Shown: piece by piece, positions 24,288 through 34,388 of the stretch
Numbering within the stretch: position 1 is the first letter of the stretch
How the letters are laid out: each line of letters opens with the position of its first letter
Assembly: GCA_022826005.1 (NCBI GenBank)
Contig: JAJDVT010000063.1
Coordinates: 124,001 to 188,000 of the forward strand
Length of the DNA stretch: 64,000 nt
Direction: 5' to 3'
Source: Gemmatimonadota bacterium
Lineage (GTDB): Bacteria; Gemmatimonadota; Gemmatimonadetes; Longimicrobiales; Gaopeijiaceae
Position numbers and translations under genes: made by a program
The notes under the pieces: model-generated
Database searches by the model: none
What the model was told of the DNA's origin: nothing
The model's input: only the letters and a program-made list of their open reading frames with translations

Positions 24288-26938
24288 CCCCGCGCCTCCT
24301 CCGCGCCCACGAACGCCAGCCCGTCGCCATCCGCCGCCCTGTCCAGCCGCACCGCACCCCCCGGCACCACCCGGCCCTCGAGAATCGCCATCGCCAGCGG
24401 ATCCTGGACCAGACGCTGCACGGCCCGCTTGAGCGGCCGCGCGCCGAAGGCCGGGTCGTACCCCTCGCCTGCGATCACCCGCCTGGCCGGGTCCGAGACC
24501 GACAGCGCCACGTCCTGCTGTTCGGCCAGCTTCGCCACGCGCGCCAACTGAATGTCGACGATCTTCTCCAAGTCGTCTTTGGACAATGGCTTGAATACGA
24601 CAACCTCATCTACCCTATTAAGGAACTCGGGACGGAAGTGCTCCTTCAGCCGCCCGTGGACGAACGCCTCGACCTCGCGCCAGGCGGCAGGATCGGGCTG
24701 CTCCGCGCCATCCCGCCGCGCCCGCCCCACACCGGCCCGCTCGGCGTGCGCCAGGATCTCCGGCCCCGCGATGTTCGAGGTCATGATGATCACCGTGTTG
24801 CGAAAGTCGACCGTGCGGCCCTGCCCGTCGGTAAGGCGGCCGTCGTCGAGGATCTGCAGGAAGACGTTGAAGACCTTGGGGTGCGCCTTCTCGACCTCGT
24901 CGAAGAGGATGACCGCGTGGGGGCGCCGCCGGACGGCTTCGGTGAGCTGGCCGCCCTCGTCGTAGCCGACGTAGCCGGGAGGAGCGCCGAGCAGCCGGGA
25001 GACGGCGTGCGCCTCCATGTACTCGGACATGTCCATGCGGACCATCGCGCGCTCGTCGTTGAAGAGGAACTCGGCCAGCGCGCGTGCGGTCTCGGTCTTC
25101 CCCACCCCGGTGGGCCCGAGGAAGAGGAAGGATCCGATCGGACGGTTGGGATCCTGGATTCCGGCCCTCGCCCGCCTTACGGCACGGGATACCGCACTGA
25201 GAGCCCGGTCCTGGCCGATCACCCGCCTGCCAAGCAACTCCTCCAGCCCGGCGAGGCGCCGGCGTTCGGAGGCCATCAGCCGCGTCACCGGGATCCCCGT
25301 CCACTCGGCCACCACCTCCGCGATGTCCTCGGACGTCACCTCCTCCTTCAGGAACTTGCCCTCCGCCTGCAGCACGGCCAGCCGCTCCTCCGCCCTTTCG
25401 ATTTCGGCCTGGGCCTGCGGGATCTCCGAATACTGTACCTCCGCGGCGCGGCCCAGCTCGCCGCTCCGGGTGGCGCGCTCGGCCTCGGTGCGCAGCCCGT
25501 CCACGCGCTCCTTGAGCTCCTGGATGCGGGCGATCTGCACTTTTTCGGCCTGCCAGCTCGCCTTCATGGCCTGGCTCGACTCGCGCGCCGCGGCGAGTTC
25601 CTCCTCGATGCCGCCCAGGCGTTCGAGCGCGCCCGGGTCGTCTTCGCGTGCCAGCGCCTGCTTCTCGATCTCGAGCTGGATGATCTTGCGCTCCACTTCG
25701 TCGATCTCCTCCGGAAGGGAGTCGATCTCGATCCTGAGCCGGCTCCCCGCCTCGTCCATCAGGTCGATGGCCTTGTCGGGCAGGAACCGGCCCCCCACGT
25801 ACCTGTCCGACAATCTGGCGGCGGCGATCAGCGCCCCGTCATTGATCCGTACGCCGTGGTGCACTTCGTAGCGCTCCCTAATCCCGCGCAGGATGGTGAT
25901 CGTGTCCTCGACCGAGGTCGGCGCCACGTAGACCGGCTGGAAGCGCCGCTCCAGCGCCGGATCCTTCTCGACGTGCTTGCGGTACTCGCCGAGCGTGGTG
26001 GCGCCGATGACGCGGAGGTCGCCCCGCGCCAGCGCAGGCTTGAGCATGTTGCCGGCGTCGACCGCCCCCTCGGCGGCCCCGGCCCCCACGACGGTGTGCA
26101 GCTCGTCGATGAAGAGGATGTAGAGCCCGTCCGCCTCGGTGACCTCCTTGAGCACCGCCTTCATCCGCTCCTCGAAGTCGCCGCGGTACTTCGCGCCCGC
26201 GAGCATGGCGGAGATGTCGAGCGACACCAGCTTCTTGCCGGCCAGCGAGGTGGGGACGTCTCCCGCGACGATGCGCTGGGCCAGTCCCTCGGCGATCGCG
26301 GTCTTGCCGACGCCGGGCTCGCCGATCAGCACGGGGTCGTTCTTGGTCCGCCGGGCCAGGACCTTCATCACGCGCCGGATCTCGTCGTCGCGGCCGATCA
26401 CGGGGTCCAGCCTGCCGCGGCGGGCCCGCTCGGTGAGGTCCAGGGAGTAGCGGGCCAGCGCCTGGAACTTGTCTTCCGGGGTCCGGTCAGTGACCCGGTG
26501 GGAGCCCCGGATGGAATCGAGTGCGTCCCGGAGGCGGCCGGGCGAGGCGCCGGCTTCGCCGAGGACGCGCCCGGCGTCTCCCTTCCCCGCGGCGAGACCC
26601 AGAAGGAGGTGCTCGGTGGAGACGTAGGCATCGCCGAGTTCGCGGGACTCCTCCTCGGCCGCGCTCAGTGCCCGGCTCAGGTCCCTGGAGGCGCGCGGCG
26701 CGGATCCGCCGCTGATCCTGGCGCGCCGGCCCAGCTCCGTCTCCACCGCACGCACCACCTGCTCGGGCTGGACCTCCATCTTGCGCAGCACGGGCACGAC
26801 CACACCGCCCTCCTGTTCAAGGAGGGCCTTCAGCAGATGGACCCCGCCCACATCCGGGTGCTCCGCCCGGAGCGCCTCCCTGACGGCGGCGGCGACGGCC
26901 TCCGCGGCCTTCACGGTCATTCGGTTCGCGTCCAGCAT
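24284..26938 (-). CDS. clpB: ATP-dependent disaggregase ClpB
   Basis: 884-residue Hsp100 AAA+ chaperone that works with DnaK to rescue aggregated proteins in the cytoplasm. N-terminal Clp-N repeats ([22 protein letters not shown]), first AAA domain with [27 protein letters not shown] and [16 protein letters not shown], the coiled-coil middle domain (about residues 400-520), second AAA domain with [27 protein letters not shown] and [11 protein letters not shown], and a D2 small domain ([17 protein letters not shown]). ATG 26938 has AGGAG 9 bases upstream. The middle domain distinguishes it from ClpA/ClpC. Upstream operators suggest stress repression. Confidence 0.97.
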   Translation of the reverse strand: MLDANRMTVKAAEAVAAAVREALRAEHPDVGGVHLLKALLEQEGGVVVPVLRKMEVQPEQVVRAVETELGRRARISGGSAPRASRDLSRALSAAEEESRELGDAYVSTEHLLLGLAAGKGDAGRVLGEAGASPGRLRDALDSIRGSHRVTDRTPEDKFQALARYSLDLTERARRGRLDPVIGRDDEIRRVMKVLARRTKNDPVLIGEPGVGKTAIAEGLAQRIVAGDVPTSLAGKKLVSLDISAMLAGAKYRGDFEERMKAVLKEVTEADGLYILFIDELHTVVGAGAAEGAVDAGNMLKPALARGDLRVIGATTLGEYRKHVEKDPALERRFQPVYVAPTSVEDTITILRGIRERYEVHHGVRINDGALIAAARLSDRYVGGRFLPDKAIDLMDEAGSRLRIEIDSLPEEIDEVERKIIQLEIEKQALAREDDPGALERLGGIEEELAAARESSQAMKASWQAEKVQIARIQELKERVDGLRTEAERATRSGELGRAAEVQYSEIPQAQAEIERAEERLAVLQAEGKFLKEEVTSEDIAEVVAEWTGIPVTRLMASERRRLAGLEELLGRRVIGQDRALSAVSRAVRRARAGIQDPNRPIGSFLFLGPTGVGKTETARALAEFLFNDERAMVRMDMSEYMEAHAVSRLLGAPPGYVGYDEGGQLTEAVRRRPHAVILFDEVEKAHPKVFNVFLQILDDGRLTDGQGRTVDFRNTVIIMTSNIAGPEILAHAERAGVGRARRDGAEQPDPAAWREVEAFVHGRLKEHFRPEFLNRVDEVVVFKPLSKDDLEKIVDIQLARVAKLAEQQDVALSVSDPARRVIAGEGYDPAFGARPLKRAVQRLVQDPLAMAILEGRVVPGGAVRLDRAADGDGLAFVGAEEARG

Positions 26939-26974
26939 ATCTCTCGGCTCCTGTTGCAATTCGTTCGTCCAGGC

Positions 26975-27006
26975 TGCCACTTTGGCAGGGTGCTGCCACT
27001 TTGGCA
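26975..27006. promoter_or_regulatory. Operator pair TGCCACTTTGGCA x2 upstream of clpB
   Basis: Two identical palindromes TGCCA-CTT-TGGCA at 26975-26987 and 26994-27006, 19 bp apart. They end about 36 bp before the clpB start, where a repressor would block the promoter. Not the CIRCE (HrcA) or HAIR (HspR) consensus. Confidence 0.65.
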
Positions 27007-27037
27007 GGGTCCGGGTGCGCCGCGCGGCCATCGGTTC

Positions 27038-27069
27038 GGCCAAAATGGCAGGAAGCGGCCAAAATGGCA
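27038..27069. promoter_or_regulatory. Operator pair GGCCAAAATGGCA x2 on the transporter side
   Basis: Two copies at 27038-27050 and 27057-27069, again 19 bp apart; reverse complement TGCCATTTTGGCC fits the clpB-side motif (consensus TGCCAyTTTGGCm). They form a mirror pair to the clpB-side sites, with 31 bp between pairs, so the two divergent genes may be under one regulator. Confidence 0.6.
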
Positions 27070-27188
27070 GAAGTCGTCCGGTCCCGGCACCGCGCCCTCC
27101 CCCATACATGAAAGATCCGGGCCAGCCCGTGACGCCCCGCGTCGCGTGCCGGCCAAACCCGAAAAAACCCGCGAACTGGAGCCTCCGC

Positions 27189-29201
27189 ATGGCATCCGTC
27201 GACCCCCCGGCCCGCAGGGGCCTGCCCCCAGAGGCGTACGAAGTCGTCCCCGGCAGCGAGTACAAGCCCTACGTGCCCGCCGGCAAGTCGCTGCCGGAAT
27301 TCACTGTCAAGGCGGTCTTCGTCGGCCTGCTGATGGCGGTGGTTTTCGGCGCGGCCAACGCCTACCTGGGGCTGCGGGTGGGCCTGACGGTGAGCGCCTC
27401 GATCCCGGCTGCGGTGATGGCGGTGGCGATCTTCCGCGCGCTGCGCCGCGGCACGGTTCTCGAAACCAACATGGTGCAAACGATCGGGTCGGCGGGAGAA
27501 TCGGTGGCCGCGGGGGTGATCTTCACCATCCCGGCTCTCTTCATCTGGCAGCGCACGGACCCCACGATCGCGGTGGACCTGCTGGAGGTGTCCGTGATCG
27601 CGGCCTTCGGCGGGCTCCTCGGGGTCCTCTTCATGATCCCGCTGAGGCGCTATCTGATCTCGCGCGAGCACGGGAAGCTCCCCTACCCCGAGGGCACGGC
27701 CTGCGCCGAGGTGCAGGTGGCCGGCGACATGGGCGGCGGCAAGGCGCGGCTGCTCTTCTCGGGGCTGGGGCTCGGCGCCCTCTACCAGGCGATGGCGAAC
27801 AGCAACGGACTGGGCCTGTGGAACGAGGGGCCGAGCGTGGGCCTCCCGGCCAAGGCGCGGATCGGGGGCGACTTCACCCCTGAGCTGCTGGGCGTGGGGT
27901 TCATCATCGGGCCCCGGATCGCGGCGATCATGTTCGGGGGCAGCGCGCTGGCGTGGCTCGTCCTGATCCCCGCGATCAACCTCTGGGGCGGCGACGGCGT
28001 GGTCTACCCGGCGACGGCGACGATGGCGTCGCTCACTTCGGGCGAGATCTGGAACAACTACATCCGCTACGTGGGCGCGGGCGCGGTCGGGTGCGCCGGG
28101 ATCATCACCCTGATCAAGTCGCTGCCGACGATCGTGGAGTCGATTCGGCTGGGGGTGGGCCAGGTGGGCGGAGGCGAGCTGGCGGCCGGCGTGCCGCGCA
28201 CCCAGCAGGACCTGCCGATGAAGCTGGTGCTCGGCCTGGCGGTCCTGATGGCCGTCGCGCTGTGGCTCTGGCCGGGAGTGCCGGTCGGGCCGCTGGGGGC
28301 GATCCTCATCGTGATCTTCAGCTTCTTCTTCGTGACGGTGTCGAGCCGGATCGTGGGGCTGATCGGATCTTCGTCGAACCCGGTGTCGGGAATGACGATC
28401 GCCGCGCTGATCCTCACCTCGCTGATCTGGGTGGCGCTGGGGCTGAACGACGGCAGCAGCGCGGCCAAGGTGGCGGTGCTCGCGGTCGGCGCGGTGGTGT
28501 GCATCTCGGCGGCCGCGGCCGGCGACACGTCCCAGGACCTCAAGACCGGCTTCCTGGTGGGCGCGACCCCGAAGCGCATGCAGGTCGGCGAGATGCTCGG
28601 GGTGCTGGCGTGCGCGGTGACGATAGGCGGGGTGCTGATCGTGCTCAACGAGTCGTACGGGATCGGAACGGTGGACGGCCTCGCGGCGCCGCAGGCGACG
28701 CTGATGAGCCTGGTGATCGACGGGGTGCTGGAGCAGTCGCTGCCCTGGGGCTTCGTGGCCATCGGGATGCTGCTCGCGATCGTGATCGAGTTCGTCTTCA
28801 AGCTGCCGTCGCTGGCCTTTGCGGTGGGCGTCTACCTGCCCGTCTCGCTGATGACGCCGATCCTGGTCGGCGGCCTGATGCGGCTGGCGCTGAACCGCAG
28901 GTACAAGGACGAGGACGAGACCGAAGACGGCGTGAGCGTCCTGGCCGAGCGGCGCGAGCAGGGCGTGCTCTACGCATCGGGGATGATCGCCGGGGCGGCG
29001 CTGCTGGGCGTGCTGATCGGGGGCGCCATCTTCGCGGTGACGCAGATCACCGGCAACCCGGAGGCGGCGTCGATGTGGCAGGTCGGGCACGAGCGGCTGG
29101 ACGAGGTGGTGCCGTATGCGTCTTCGGTGGTCGGCACCCTGGCGTTTGCCGGGCTGTGCTGGATGCTGTGGCGCGCAGCGAACCGGGGAGAGCGGGCGTG
29201 A
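27189..29201 (+). CDS. OPT-family oligopeptide/metal-complex transporter
   Basis: 670-residue inner-membrane protein with about 14-16 hydrophobic helices. Family marks: SLPEFTVKAVFVGLLMAVVF, AANAYLGLRVGLTVSASIPA, TNMVQTIGSAGES, KLPYPEGTACAEV, GFIIGPRIAAIMFGG, SSNPVSGMTIAAL, GDTSQDLKTGFLVGATP and FAVGVYLPVSLMTPILVGG. OPT transporters import oligopeptides or peptide-like chelates with protons. ATG 27189 is chosen because GGAG lies 7 bases upstream and the family N-terminus begins here. It diverges from clpB across the operator array and overlaps the next small lipoprotein gene as GTGA. Confidence 0.95.
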   Translation: MASVDPPARRGLPPEAYEVVPGSEYKPYVPAGKSLPEFTVKAVFVGLLMAVVFGAANAYLGLRVGLTVSASIPAAVMAVAIFRALRRGTVLETNMVQTIGSAGESVAAGVIFTIPALFIWQRTDPTIAVDLLEVSVIAAFGGLLGVLFMIPLRRYLISREHGKLPYPEGTACAEVQVAGDMGGGKARLLFSGLGLGALYQAMANSNGLGLWNEGPSVGLPAKARIGGDFTPELLGVGFIIGPRIAAIMFGGSALAWLVLIPAINLWGGDGVVYPATATMASLTSGEIWNNYIRYVGAGAVGCAGIITLIKSLPTIVESIRLGVGQVGGGELAAGVPRTQQDLPMKLVLGLAVLMAVALWLWPGVPVGPLGAILIVIFSFFFVTVSSRIVGLIGSSSNPVSGMTIAALILTSLIWVALGLNDGSSAAKVAVLAVGAVVCISAAAAGDTSQDLKTGFLVGATPKRMQVGEMLGVLACAVTIGGVLIVLNESYGIGTVDGLAAPQATLMSLVIDGVLEQSLPWGFVAIGMLLAIVIEFVFKLPSLAFAVGVYLPVSLMTPILVGGLMRLALNRRYKDEDETEDGVSVLAERREQGVLYASGMIAGAALLGVLIGGAIFAVTQITGNPEAASMWQVGHERLDEVVPYASSVVGTLAFAGLCWMLWRAANRGERA

Positions 29202-29584
29202 GGGCCGTGGCGGGGGCGAAGGCGGACATGAGGGCGCGGGCACGCGACAGGGTGGCCCCGGGTGCGAGCGCGGCGGCTCGAGCGCTGGCACTGGCGCTCG
29301 CGGCCCTTGGTGCGGCGGCGTGCGGGGCCTCGCCGGACACCATCTCGCGCGACGAGTTTGTGGCGAGCTACGTGGCGCTGCGGGTGGCCGAGCTGGAGGA
29401 GGCCGGCAACGTCATCCCGGATGAGGTTCGCGACAGCGTGCTCGCCGCCCGGGGCGTCACCGAGGAGGATCTGGACGCCTTCGTGGAGGCGCATGGGAGG
29501 GACGTGGTCTTCATGCAGGGCGTCTGGACCGAGGTGGACAGCCTGATGAGCGAGCGGGCCGGCGGGCCGGAACCGGAGCCTTGA
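29198..29584 (+). CDS. Small lipoprotein downstream of the OPT transporter
   Basis: 128 residues from GTG 29198 (GTGA overlap with the OPT stop) or 118 from ATG 29228. Ala/Leu-rich signal with lipobox-like GAAAC, then SPDTISRDEFVASYVALRVAELEEAG, PDEVRDSVLAARGVTEEDLDAFVEAHG and WTEVDSLM, a helical domain reminiscent of short DUF4296-type lipoproteins, though I cannot assign it. Coupling to the transporter suggests a helper role. Confidence 0.7.
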   Translation: MRAVAGAKADMRARARDRVAPGASAAARALALALAALGAAACGASPDTISRDEFVASYVALRVAELEEAGNVIPDEVRDSVLAARGVTEEDLDAFVEAHGRDVVFMQGVWTEVDSLMSERAGGPEPEP

Positions 29585-29611
29585 TGGGGCGGGGGGGGCG
29601 CCCGGCGTCCC

Positions 29612-31171
29612 CTACTCCCACTCGATCGTCGCGGGCGGCTTCGAGCTGACGTCGTAGGTGACGCGGTTGACGCCCTTCACCTCGTTGATGATGCGGGTGG
29701 AGACGCGGGCCAGGAAGGCGGACTCGAAGGGGTACCAGTCGGCGGTCATGCCGTCCCGGGAGGTGACGGCGCGTAGCGCGACCACGTGCTCGTAGGTGCG
29801 GCTGTCCCCCATTACGCCGACGGACCGCACCGGGAGCAGCACGGCGAAGGCCTGCCAGATGTCGTCGTATAGCCCCGCCGCCTCGATCTCCTCGAGGTAG
29901 ATGGCATCGGTGAGGCGCAGGATGCGCAGCCGCTCGGGCGACACCGGGCCGATGACGCGGATGGCGAGGCCCGGTCCGGGGAAGGGATGGCGGCGGATGA
30001 ACGCGTTGTCGAGGCCCAGCGTGCGGCCGACGCCGCGCACCTCGTCCTTGAAGAGCTCGCGCAGCGGCTCGATGAGCTCGAAGGACATGTCGTCGGGGAG
30101 GCCGCCGACGTTGTGGTGGGTCTTGATGGTCGCGGCGGGACCGTGGACCGCGAGCGATTCGATCACGTCCGGGTAGAGCGTGCCCTGCACCAGGAAGCGG
30201 GCGTGGGTGCCCAGCTCGCGGGTGGTGCGCTCGAAGACACGAATGAAGGTCTCGCCGATGATCCTGCGCTTCCGCTCGGGGTCGGTGACGCCCTCGAGGG
30301 GCTGCAGGAATTCCCTCTCGGCCTCCACCACCTCCAGGCGGATCCCCATGTGCTCGCGGAAGGCGCGCTCCACGCTGCGGCGCTCGTTCATCCGCATGAG
30401 ACCGGTGTCTACGAAGACGCAGGTGAGCTGGTCGCCGACCGCCCGGTGCACCAGCGCCGCCGCCACCGACGAGTCGACCCCCCCGGAGAGGCCGCAGAGG
30501 ACCTGCTCGCCGCCCACCGCGAGGCGGATGCGTTCCACCGATTCGGCCACGAAGGCGCCGGGCGTCCAGTCGGCGGCGCAGCCGCAGATGCGGAAGAGGA
30601 AGTTGTCCACGATCTCCTGCCCGCGCGGCGTGTGCGCCACCTCGGGGTGGAACTGGACCCCGTACAACGGCTCGGTGCGTGACCGGAAGGCCGCCACGGA
30701 GAGGTCCTCGGTGGCGGCGACGGTGACGAAGCCGGGCGGGGGCTCGTCGACATGGTCGCCGTGGGAGCACCATACCGTGACTTCCTCGCCGGGCTCGAAG
30801 CCGTGGAAAAGGCCGCCGTGGGTGTCGGCGGCGATGCGCAGTCCCGCGCGGCCGTATTCGCGCTTGCCCGCGACCACCCGGCCACCACCGTGCTGGGCAA
30901 GGAGCTGCATGCCGTAGCAGATGCCCAGGATGGGGACGCCCAGGCCGAGGAGGCCGGGATCGAGGCCGGGCCCGCCGTCGCCGTACACCGATGACGGCCC
31001 GCCCGAGAGGACCACGCCGCGGGGCGCCCACTGCCGCACCCAGGCCAGGGAGCGCATGGGGGGATGGATCTCGCAGTACACCCCGGCCTCGCGGATGCGG
31101 CGCGCGATGAGCTGCGTGAACTGGGAGCCGTAGTCGATGACAAGGATGCGGCTGCGGGAATCTTCGGTCAT
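29612..31171 (-). CDS. guaA: GMP synthase (glutamine-hydrolysing)
   Basis: Converts XMP to GMP with ATP and glutamine. N-terminal class I glutaminase domain: [41 protein letters not shown] (nucleophile Cys) and [10 protein letters not shown] (catalytic His with Glu). ATP-pyrophosphatase domain with PP-loop [14 protein letters not shown]-terminal dimerisation domain ends PPATIEWE, the normal end of the family. 519 residues is usual. ATGA overlap with the lysA stop; its own stop is 27 bp from the convergent small lipoprotein gene. Confidence 0.98.
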   Translation of the reverse strand: MTEDSRSRILVIDYGSQFTQLIARRIREAGVYCEIHPPMRSLAWVRQWAPRGVVLSGGPSSVYGDGGPGLDPGLLGLGVPILGICYGMQLLAQHGGGRVVAGKREYGRAGLRIAADTHGGLFHGFEPGEEVTVWCSHGDHVDEPPPGFVTVAATEDLSVAAFRSRTEPLYGVQFHPEVAHTPRGQEIVDNFLFRICGCAADWTPGAFVAESVERIRLAVGGEQVLCGLSGGVDSSVAAALVHRAVGDQLTCVFVDTGLMRMNERRSVERAFREHMGIRLEVVEAEREFLQPLEGVTDPERKRRIIGETFIRVFERTTRELGTHARFLVQGTLYPDVIESLAVHGPAATIKTHHNVGGLPDDMSFELIEPLRELFKDEVRGVGRTLGLDNAFIRRHPFPGPGLAIRVIGPVSPERLRILRLTDAIYLEEIEAAGLYDDIWQAFAVLLPVRSVGVMGDSRTYEHVVALRAVTSRDGMTADWYPFESAFLARVSTRIINEVKGVNRVTYDVSSKPPATIEWE

Positions 31172-32493
31172 GGGAACTGGCCGCGGACGAGGTCGCTGTA
31201 GCGCTCGCGGCGGCGGACGAGGGTGGCGCGGCCGCCGTGCACCAGCACCTCGGCGGGACGCGGCCGCGAGTTGTAGTTCGAAGCCATCGTGAAGCCGTAG
31301 GCACCGGCCTGGTGCACGCAGAGGAGCGCGCCCGGAGACGGCACGGGGAGGAGCCGGTCCCGGGCCAGGAAATCCCCCTGCTCGCAGACCGGCCCGACGA
31401 CGTCCACGACTTCCGCGTCGCCCTGGCCATTCTCGTTCACCGGCGATACCTCGTGTACGCCGCCGTAGTGGCTCGGCCGGATGAGCTCGGTCATGCCGGC
31501 GTCGGTGACGACGAAGGTCTTGGGGCCGCTGCGCTTGAGGTAGAGGACGCGCGTGACCAGCGCGCCCGCGTCGCCGACCAGGAACCGGCCCGGCTCGATG
31601 ATGAGTTCCATGCCGCGGCCCTGGAGCCGGGCCGTCACGTCGCGGCCGAGCGCGTGGACATCCAGCTCTCCGGCCTCGGCGTCCTGGATTCCGAAGCCGC
31701 CTCCGAGGTCGGCGTAGGTGAGTGCGATTCCCAGCTCGCGGCGGACGCGGCCGGCGACTTCGAGCATGACGTCGAGGGCGCGCAGGAACGGGCCGCCTTC
31801 GCGGAGCTGCGAGCCTATGTGCACGTCCACTCCCGCGGCGCGCAGGTTGCCGTGCTCCGCTACGCGCCGGTACAGCTCGAAGGCCTCGTCCGGAGGCACC
31901 CCGAACTTGGCAGCGGCGTGCCCGGTGCGGGTGAACTCGTGGGTGGGGCTTTGCACATCCGGGTTGACGCGGATGGCGACGGGAGCTTCCCGCCCCAGCT
32001 CGGCGGCCACCCGTGCGAGCGCCTCCAGCTCCTGAGCGCTCTCGACATGGAAAGCGCGGATACCGGACCTGAGCCCGTCGCGCATCTCGCCGGTGGTCTT
32101 GCCCACGCCGGCAAAAACGATGCGGCCGGGGGGAAACCCCGCGTGCAGGGCGCAGTACAGTTCGCCGCCGCTGACGATGTCGGCGCCGGCGCCCGCGCGC
32201 GCGAAAAGCCGGAGCAGCGCGAGGTTGGGGTTGGCCTTCACGGAGTAGGCGACGAGGAGGCGACGGGGGGCGTGGAGCGGGGTGTCGGTGAGGGCGGGCG
32301 AGGGCGCGCCGGCCGCGGGGGCGAAGGCCTCCCGCAGGGTGCGAAACCGCTCCAGGGCGCGGTCGGCGTCGTAGACATAGAGGGGAGTTCCGTGTCGTTC
32401 GGCGAGGTCGTCCAGCGAGTGGGCTCCGCAGTGGAGGACGCCGCCTACGCGCAGAAAGGATGGCCGCGCGGGGTTCAGTACGCCCTTGCCCAT
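31168..32493 (-). CDS. lysA: Diaminopimelate decarboxylase
   Basis: Last step of lysine synthesis (meso-DAP to lysine plus CO2), PLP-dependent, alanine-racemase fold. PLP lysine in [29 protein letters not shown]; Gly-rich phosphate loop [26 protein letters not shown]; substrate Cys region [15 protein letters not shown] and [19 protein letters not shown] near the end. 441 residues. The ATG at 32493 overlaps the end of proS by 19 bp; its stop overlaps guaA as ATGA. Confidence 0.97.
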   Translation of the reverse strand: MGKGVLNPARPSFLRVGGVLHCGAHSLDDLAERHGTPLYVYDADRALERFRTLREAFAPAAGAPSPALTDTPLHAPRRLLVAYSVKANPNLALLRLFARAGAGADIVSGGELYCALHAGFPPGRIVFAGVGKTTGEMRDGLRSGIRAFHVESAQELEALARVAAELGREAPVAIRVNPDVQSPTHEFTRTGHAAAKFGVPPDEAFELYRRVAEHGNLRAAGVDVHIGSQLREGGPFLRALDVMLEVAGRVRRELGIALTYADLGGGFGIQDAEAGELDVHALGRDVTARLQGRGMELIIEPGRFLVGDAGALVTRVLYLKRSGPKTFVVTDAGMTELIRPSHYGGVHEVSPVNENGQGDAEVVDVVGPVCEQGDFLARDRLLPVPSPGALLCVHQAGAYGFTMASNYNSRPRPAEVLVHGGRATLVRRRERYSDLVRGQFP

Positions 32494-33950
32494 ACCACTT
32501 CCATGCGGGCTTCGGTGCCGCCCATGCAGCGCGAGGGAGCGATGGCCGAACGGAACTCCTCGCCGGGGATGACCCGGATCGTGGCTTTCGTGGCTTCCTT
32601 CACCCGCTCCTCGACCGCGGATTCGCCGCTCCAGCCCGAATAGACGAATCCGGCGCCGCCGTCCAGGAGTTCGCCGAGTTGCTCCACCGAGGAGACCTCG
32701 CCCCGGTGCGTCATGCTCTCCCGGCGCTCCCGCGCGACCGCCAGCAGCCGTGCCTGCAGCGCCTCCAGCCGGTCCCCGATGCCGCCCACCGCTTCGGCCT
32801 CCGGCACCGCCTGCTTGCGAGCCCCCGAGTCATCCGTCACGCGCGGCACTACCACGACCTCCCCCCGCTCCACGTCCCGCGGCCCGATCTCCACACGCAG
32901 CGGCACGCCCTTGCGCTCCCACTCGAAGAACTTCGCCCCGGGCGAAAGGTGGCGCCGGCGGTCGGCGTCAGCCCGCACGCCCCGGTCCCGCAACGCCCGC
33001 ACGATTCCGTCGGCCTTCTCCATTACCACGGCCGCCTGCTCGTCGCTGCGCGCGATCGGCGTCACGATCACCTGGGTCGGCGCCAGCTTCGGAGGGACCA
33101 CCACGCCAACGTCGTCGCCGTGCGTCATCACCAGTCCTCCCACCAGCCGGGTCGAAACCCCCCAGGAGGTGTTCCAGGCGTACTCTTCCCTGCCCTCCTC
33201 GCTCTGGAAGGTCAGGCCGAACTGCCGCGCGAAGTTCTGCCCCAACATGTGCGATGTCCCGGCCTGGAGCGCTTTGCCGTCCTGCATCAGCGCCTCGCAG
33301 GCGTAGCTCCGGTCCGCCCCCGCGAAGGTCTCGGATCTGCTCTTGAGCCCGGTGAGTGGAGGCATCGCCATCCAGTCCTCCATGAAGCGGCGGTAGATCC
33401 CCAGGATGAGCCGCGCCTCCTCTTCGGCTTCCGCCTCCGTGGCGTGGGCGGTGTGCCCCTCCTGCCAGAGGAATTCGGCCGTCCGCAGGAAGAGCCGGGT
33501 GCGGAGCTCCCAGCGCATGACGTTCGCCCACTGGTTCAGGAGCACGGGAAGGTCGCGGTAGCTCTGCACCCACTTGGCGTACATCGAGTAGATGATCGTC
33601 TCCGAGGTGGGGCGCACCACGTAGGGCTCCTCCAGCTCCTTCCCTCCAGCGTGGGTGACGACCGCCAGCTCGGGTTTGAACCCTTCGATGTGCTCCTTCT
33701 CACGTTCGATGAAGCTCATGGGGATGAGCAGCGGGAAGTACGCGTTCTGATGCCCCGAAGCCTTGAACATGTCGTCCAGGGCACGCTGCATGTTCTCCCA
33801 GATGCCGTATCCCCACGGCCGGATTACCATGCTGCCCCGGACCGGGGAGTAGTCGGCGAGCTCCGCCTGCTGGACGACCTCGTTGTACCAGGCGCTGAAG
33901 TCCTCCGACCTGGGCGTCAGTCCCTTCCTGCTCGTCTTTTTAGCGTTCAT
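32475..33950 (-). CDS. proS: Prolyl-tRNA synthetase, archaeal/eukaryal-like short type
   Basis: Class II synthetase of the type without the bacterial editing insert (about 490 residues). Seen: [54 protein letters not shown] (motif 2 region), [49 protein letters not shown] and [21 protein letters not shown] (motif 3). The C-terminal zinc domain typical of this class has lost three of its four cysteines: only SRCMGG remains. The stop/start junction with the preceding membrane-protein gene is TGA directly followed by ATG. The protein ends WARAY, as in relatives. Confidence 0.95.
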   Translation of the reverse strand: MNAKKTSRKGLTPRSEDFSAWYNEVVQQAELADYSPVRGSMVIRPWGYGIWENMQRALDDMFKASGHQNAYFPLLIPMSFIEREKEHIEGFKPELAVVTHAGGKELEEPYVVRPTSETIIYSMYAKWVQSYRDLPVLLNQWANVMRWELRTRLFLRTAEFLWQEGHTAHATEAEAEEEARLILGIYRRFMEDWMAMPPLTGLKSRSETFAGADRSYACEALMQDGKALQAGTSHMLGQNFARQFGLTFQSEEGREEYAWNTSWGVSTRLVGGLVMTHGDDVGVVVPPKLAPTQVIVTPIARSDEQAAVVMEKADGIVRALRDRGVRADADRRRHLSPGAKFFEWERKGVPLRVEIGPRDVERGEVVVVPRVTDDSGARKQAVPEAEAVGGIGDRLEALQARLLAVARERRESMTHRGEVSSVEQLGELLDGGAGFVYSGWSGESAVEERVKEATKATIRVIPGEEFRSAIAPSRCMGGTEARMEVVWARAY

Positions 33951-34388
33951 TCAGCCGTCACGGTCTCCAGTTGGGTCTTCGTGGGCCGCCGCGTCCGCCT
34001 CCGCGCGTGACTGGCGGCGCCTGCGTTTTTCCATCGTCCAGGCCAGCACTCCCGGGATCACGAACAACAGCAGTGACAGGACCATCCAGGTGGTCCTCAC
34101 GGGCAGGCCCACGACGCTGTGGGCCAGGAGGGCGCCCAGCCAGCCCCCGGCCAGCGCAATCACCACCGCGGCGCCCAGGATGAGCGTCTCCAGCACGTTC
34201 AGGCGGCGGATGGCGCGGGAAACGACCTGGCGAACCTCCTCCACATCCTCCGGGGTCGGATTGCGCCGATTCACGGCGGCTTCCAGGGCACGCTTCCGCG
34301 CCGAACCTGCGGCCCCCGCGTCCTGCCGCCGGGGTGACCGCGCCGCGCGACTGGCGGACTTCCGCGGCGGACGCCTCGTCGCCGTCAC
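33951..34388 (-). CDS. Small membrane protein with basic N-terminus
   Basis: 145-residue protein, GTG start at 34388 in a GTGA overlap with hisS. The first 45 residues are Arg/Ala-rich (RRPPRKSASRAARSPRR); EDVEEVRQVVSRAIRRLNVLE is an amphipathic helix; two membrane helices follow (LILGAAVVIALAGGWLGALLA and TTWMVLSLLLFVIPGVLAW) and a charged tail. Position between hisS and proS suggests only co-transcription. No family recognised; could be a membrane tether. Confidence 0.7.
   Translation of the reverse strand: MTATRRPPRKSASRAARSPRRQDAGAAGSARKRALEAAVNRRNPTPEDVEEVRQVVSRAIRRLNVLETLILGAAVVIALAGGWLGALLAHSVVGLPVRTTWMVLSLLLFVIPGVLAWTMEKRRRRQSRAEADAAAHEDPTGDRDG

Noticed and set aside
26941-27070. CIRCE or HAIR heat-shock operator at clpB
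   Set aside because: The palindrome is TGCCA-N3-TGGCA, unlike the HrcA and HspR consensus sequences.
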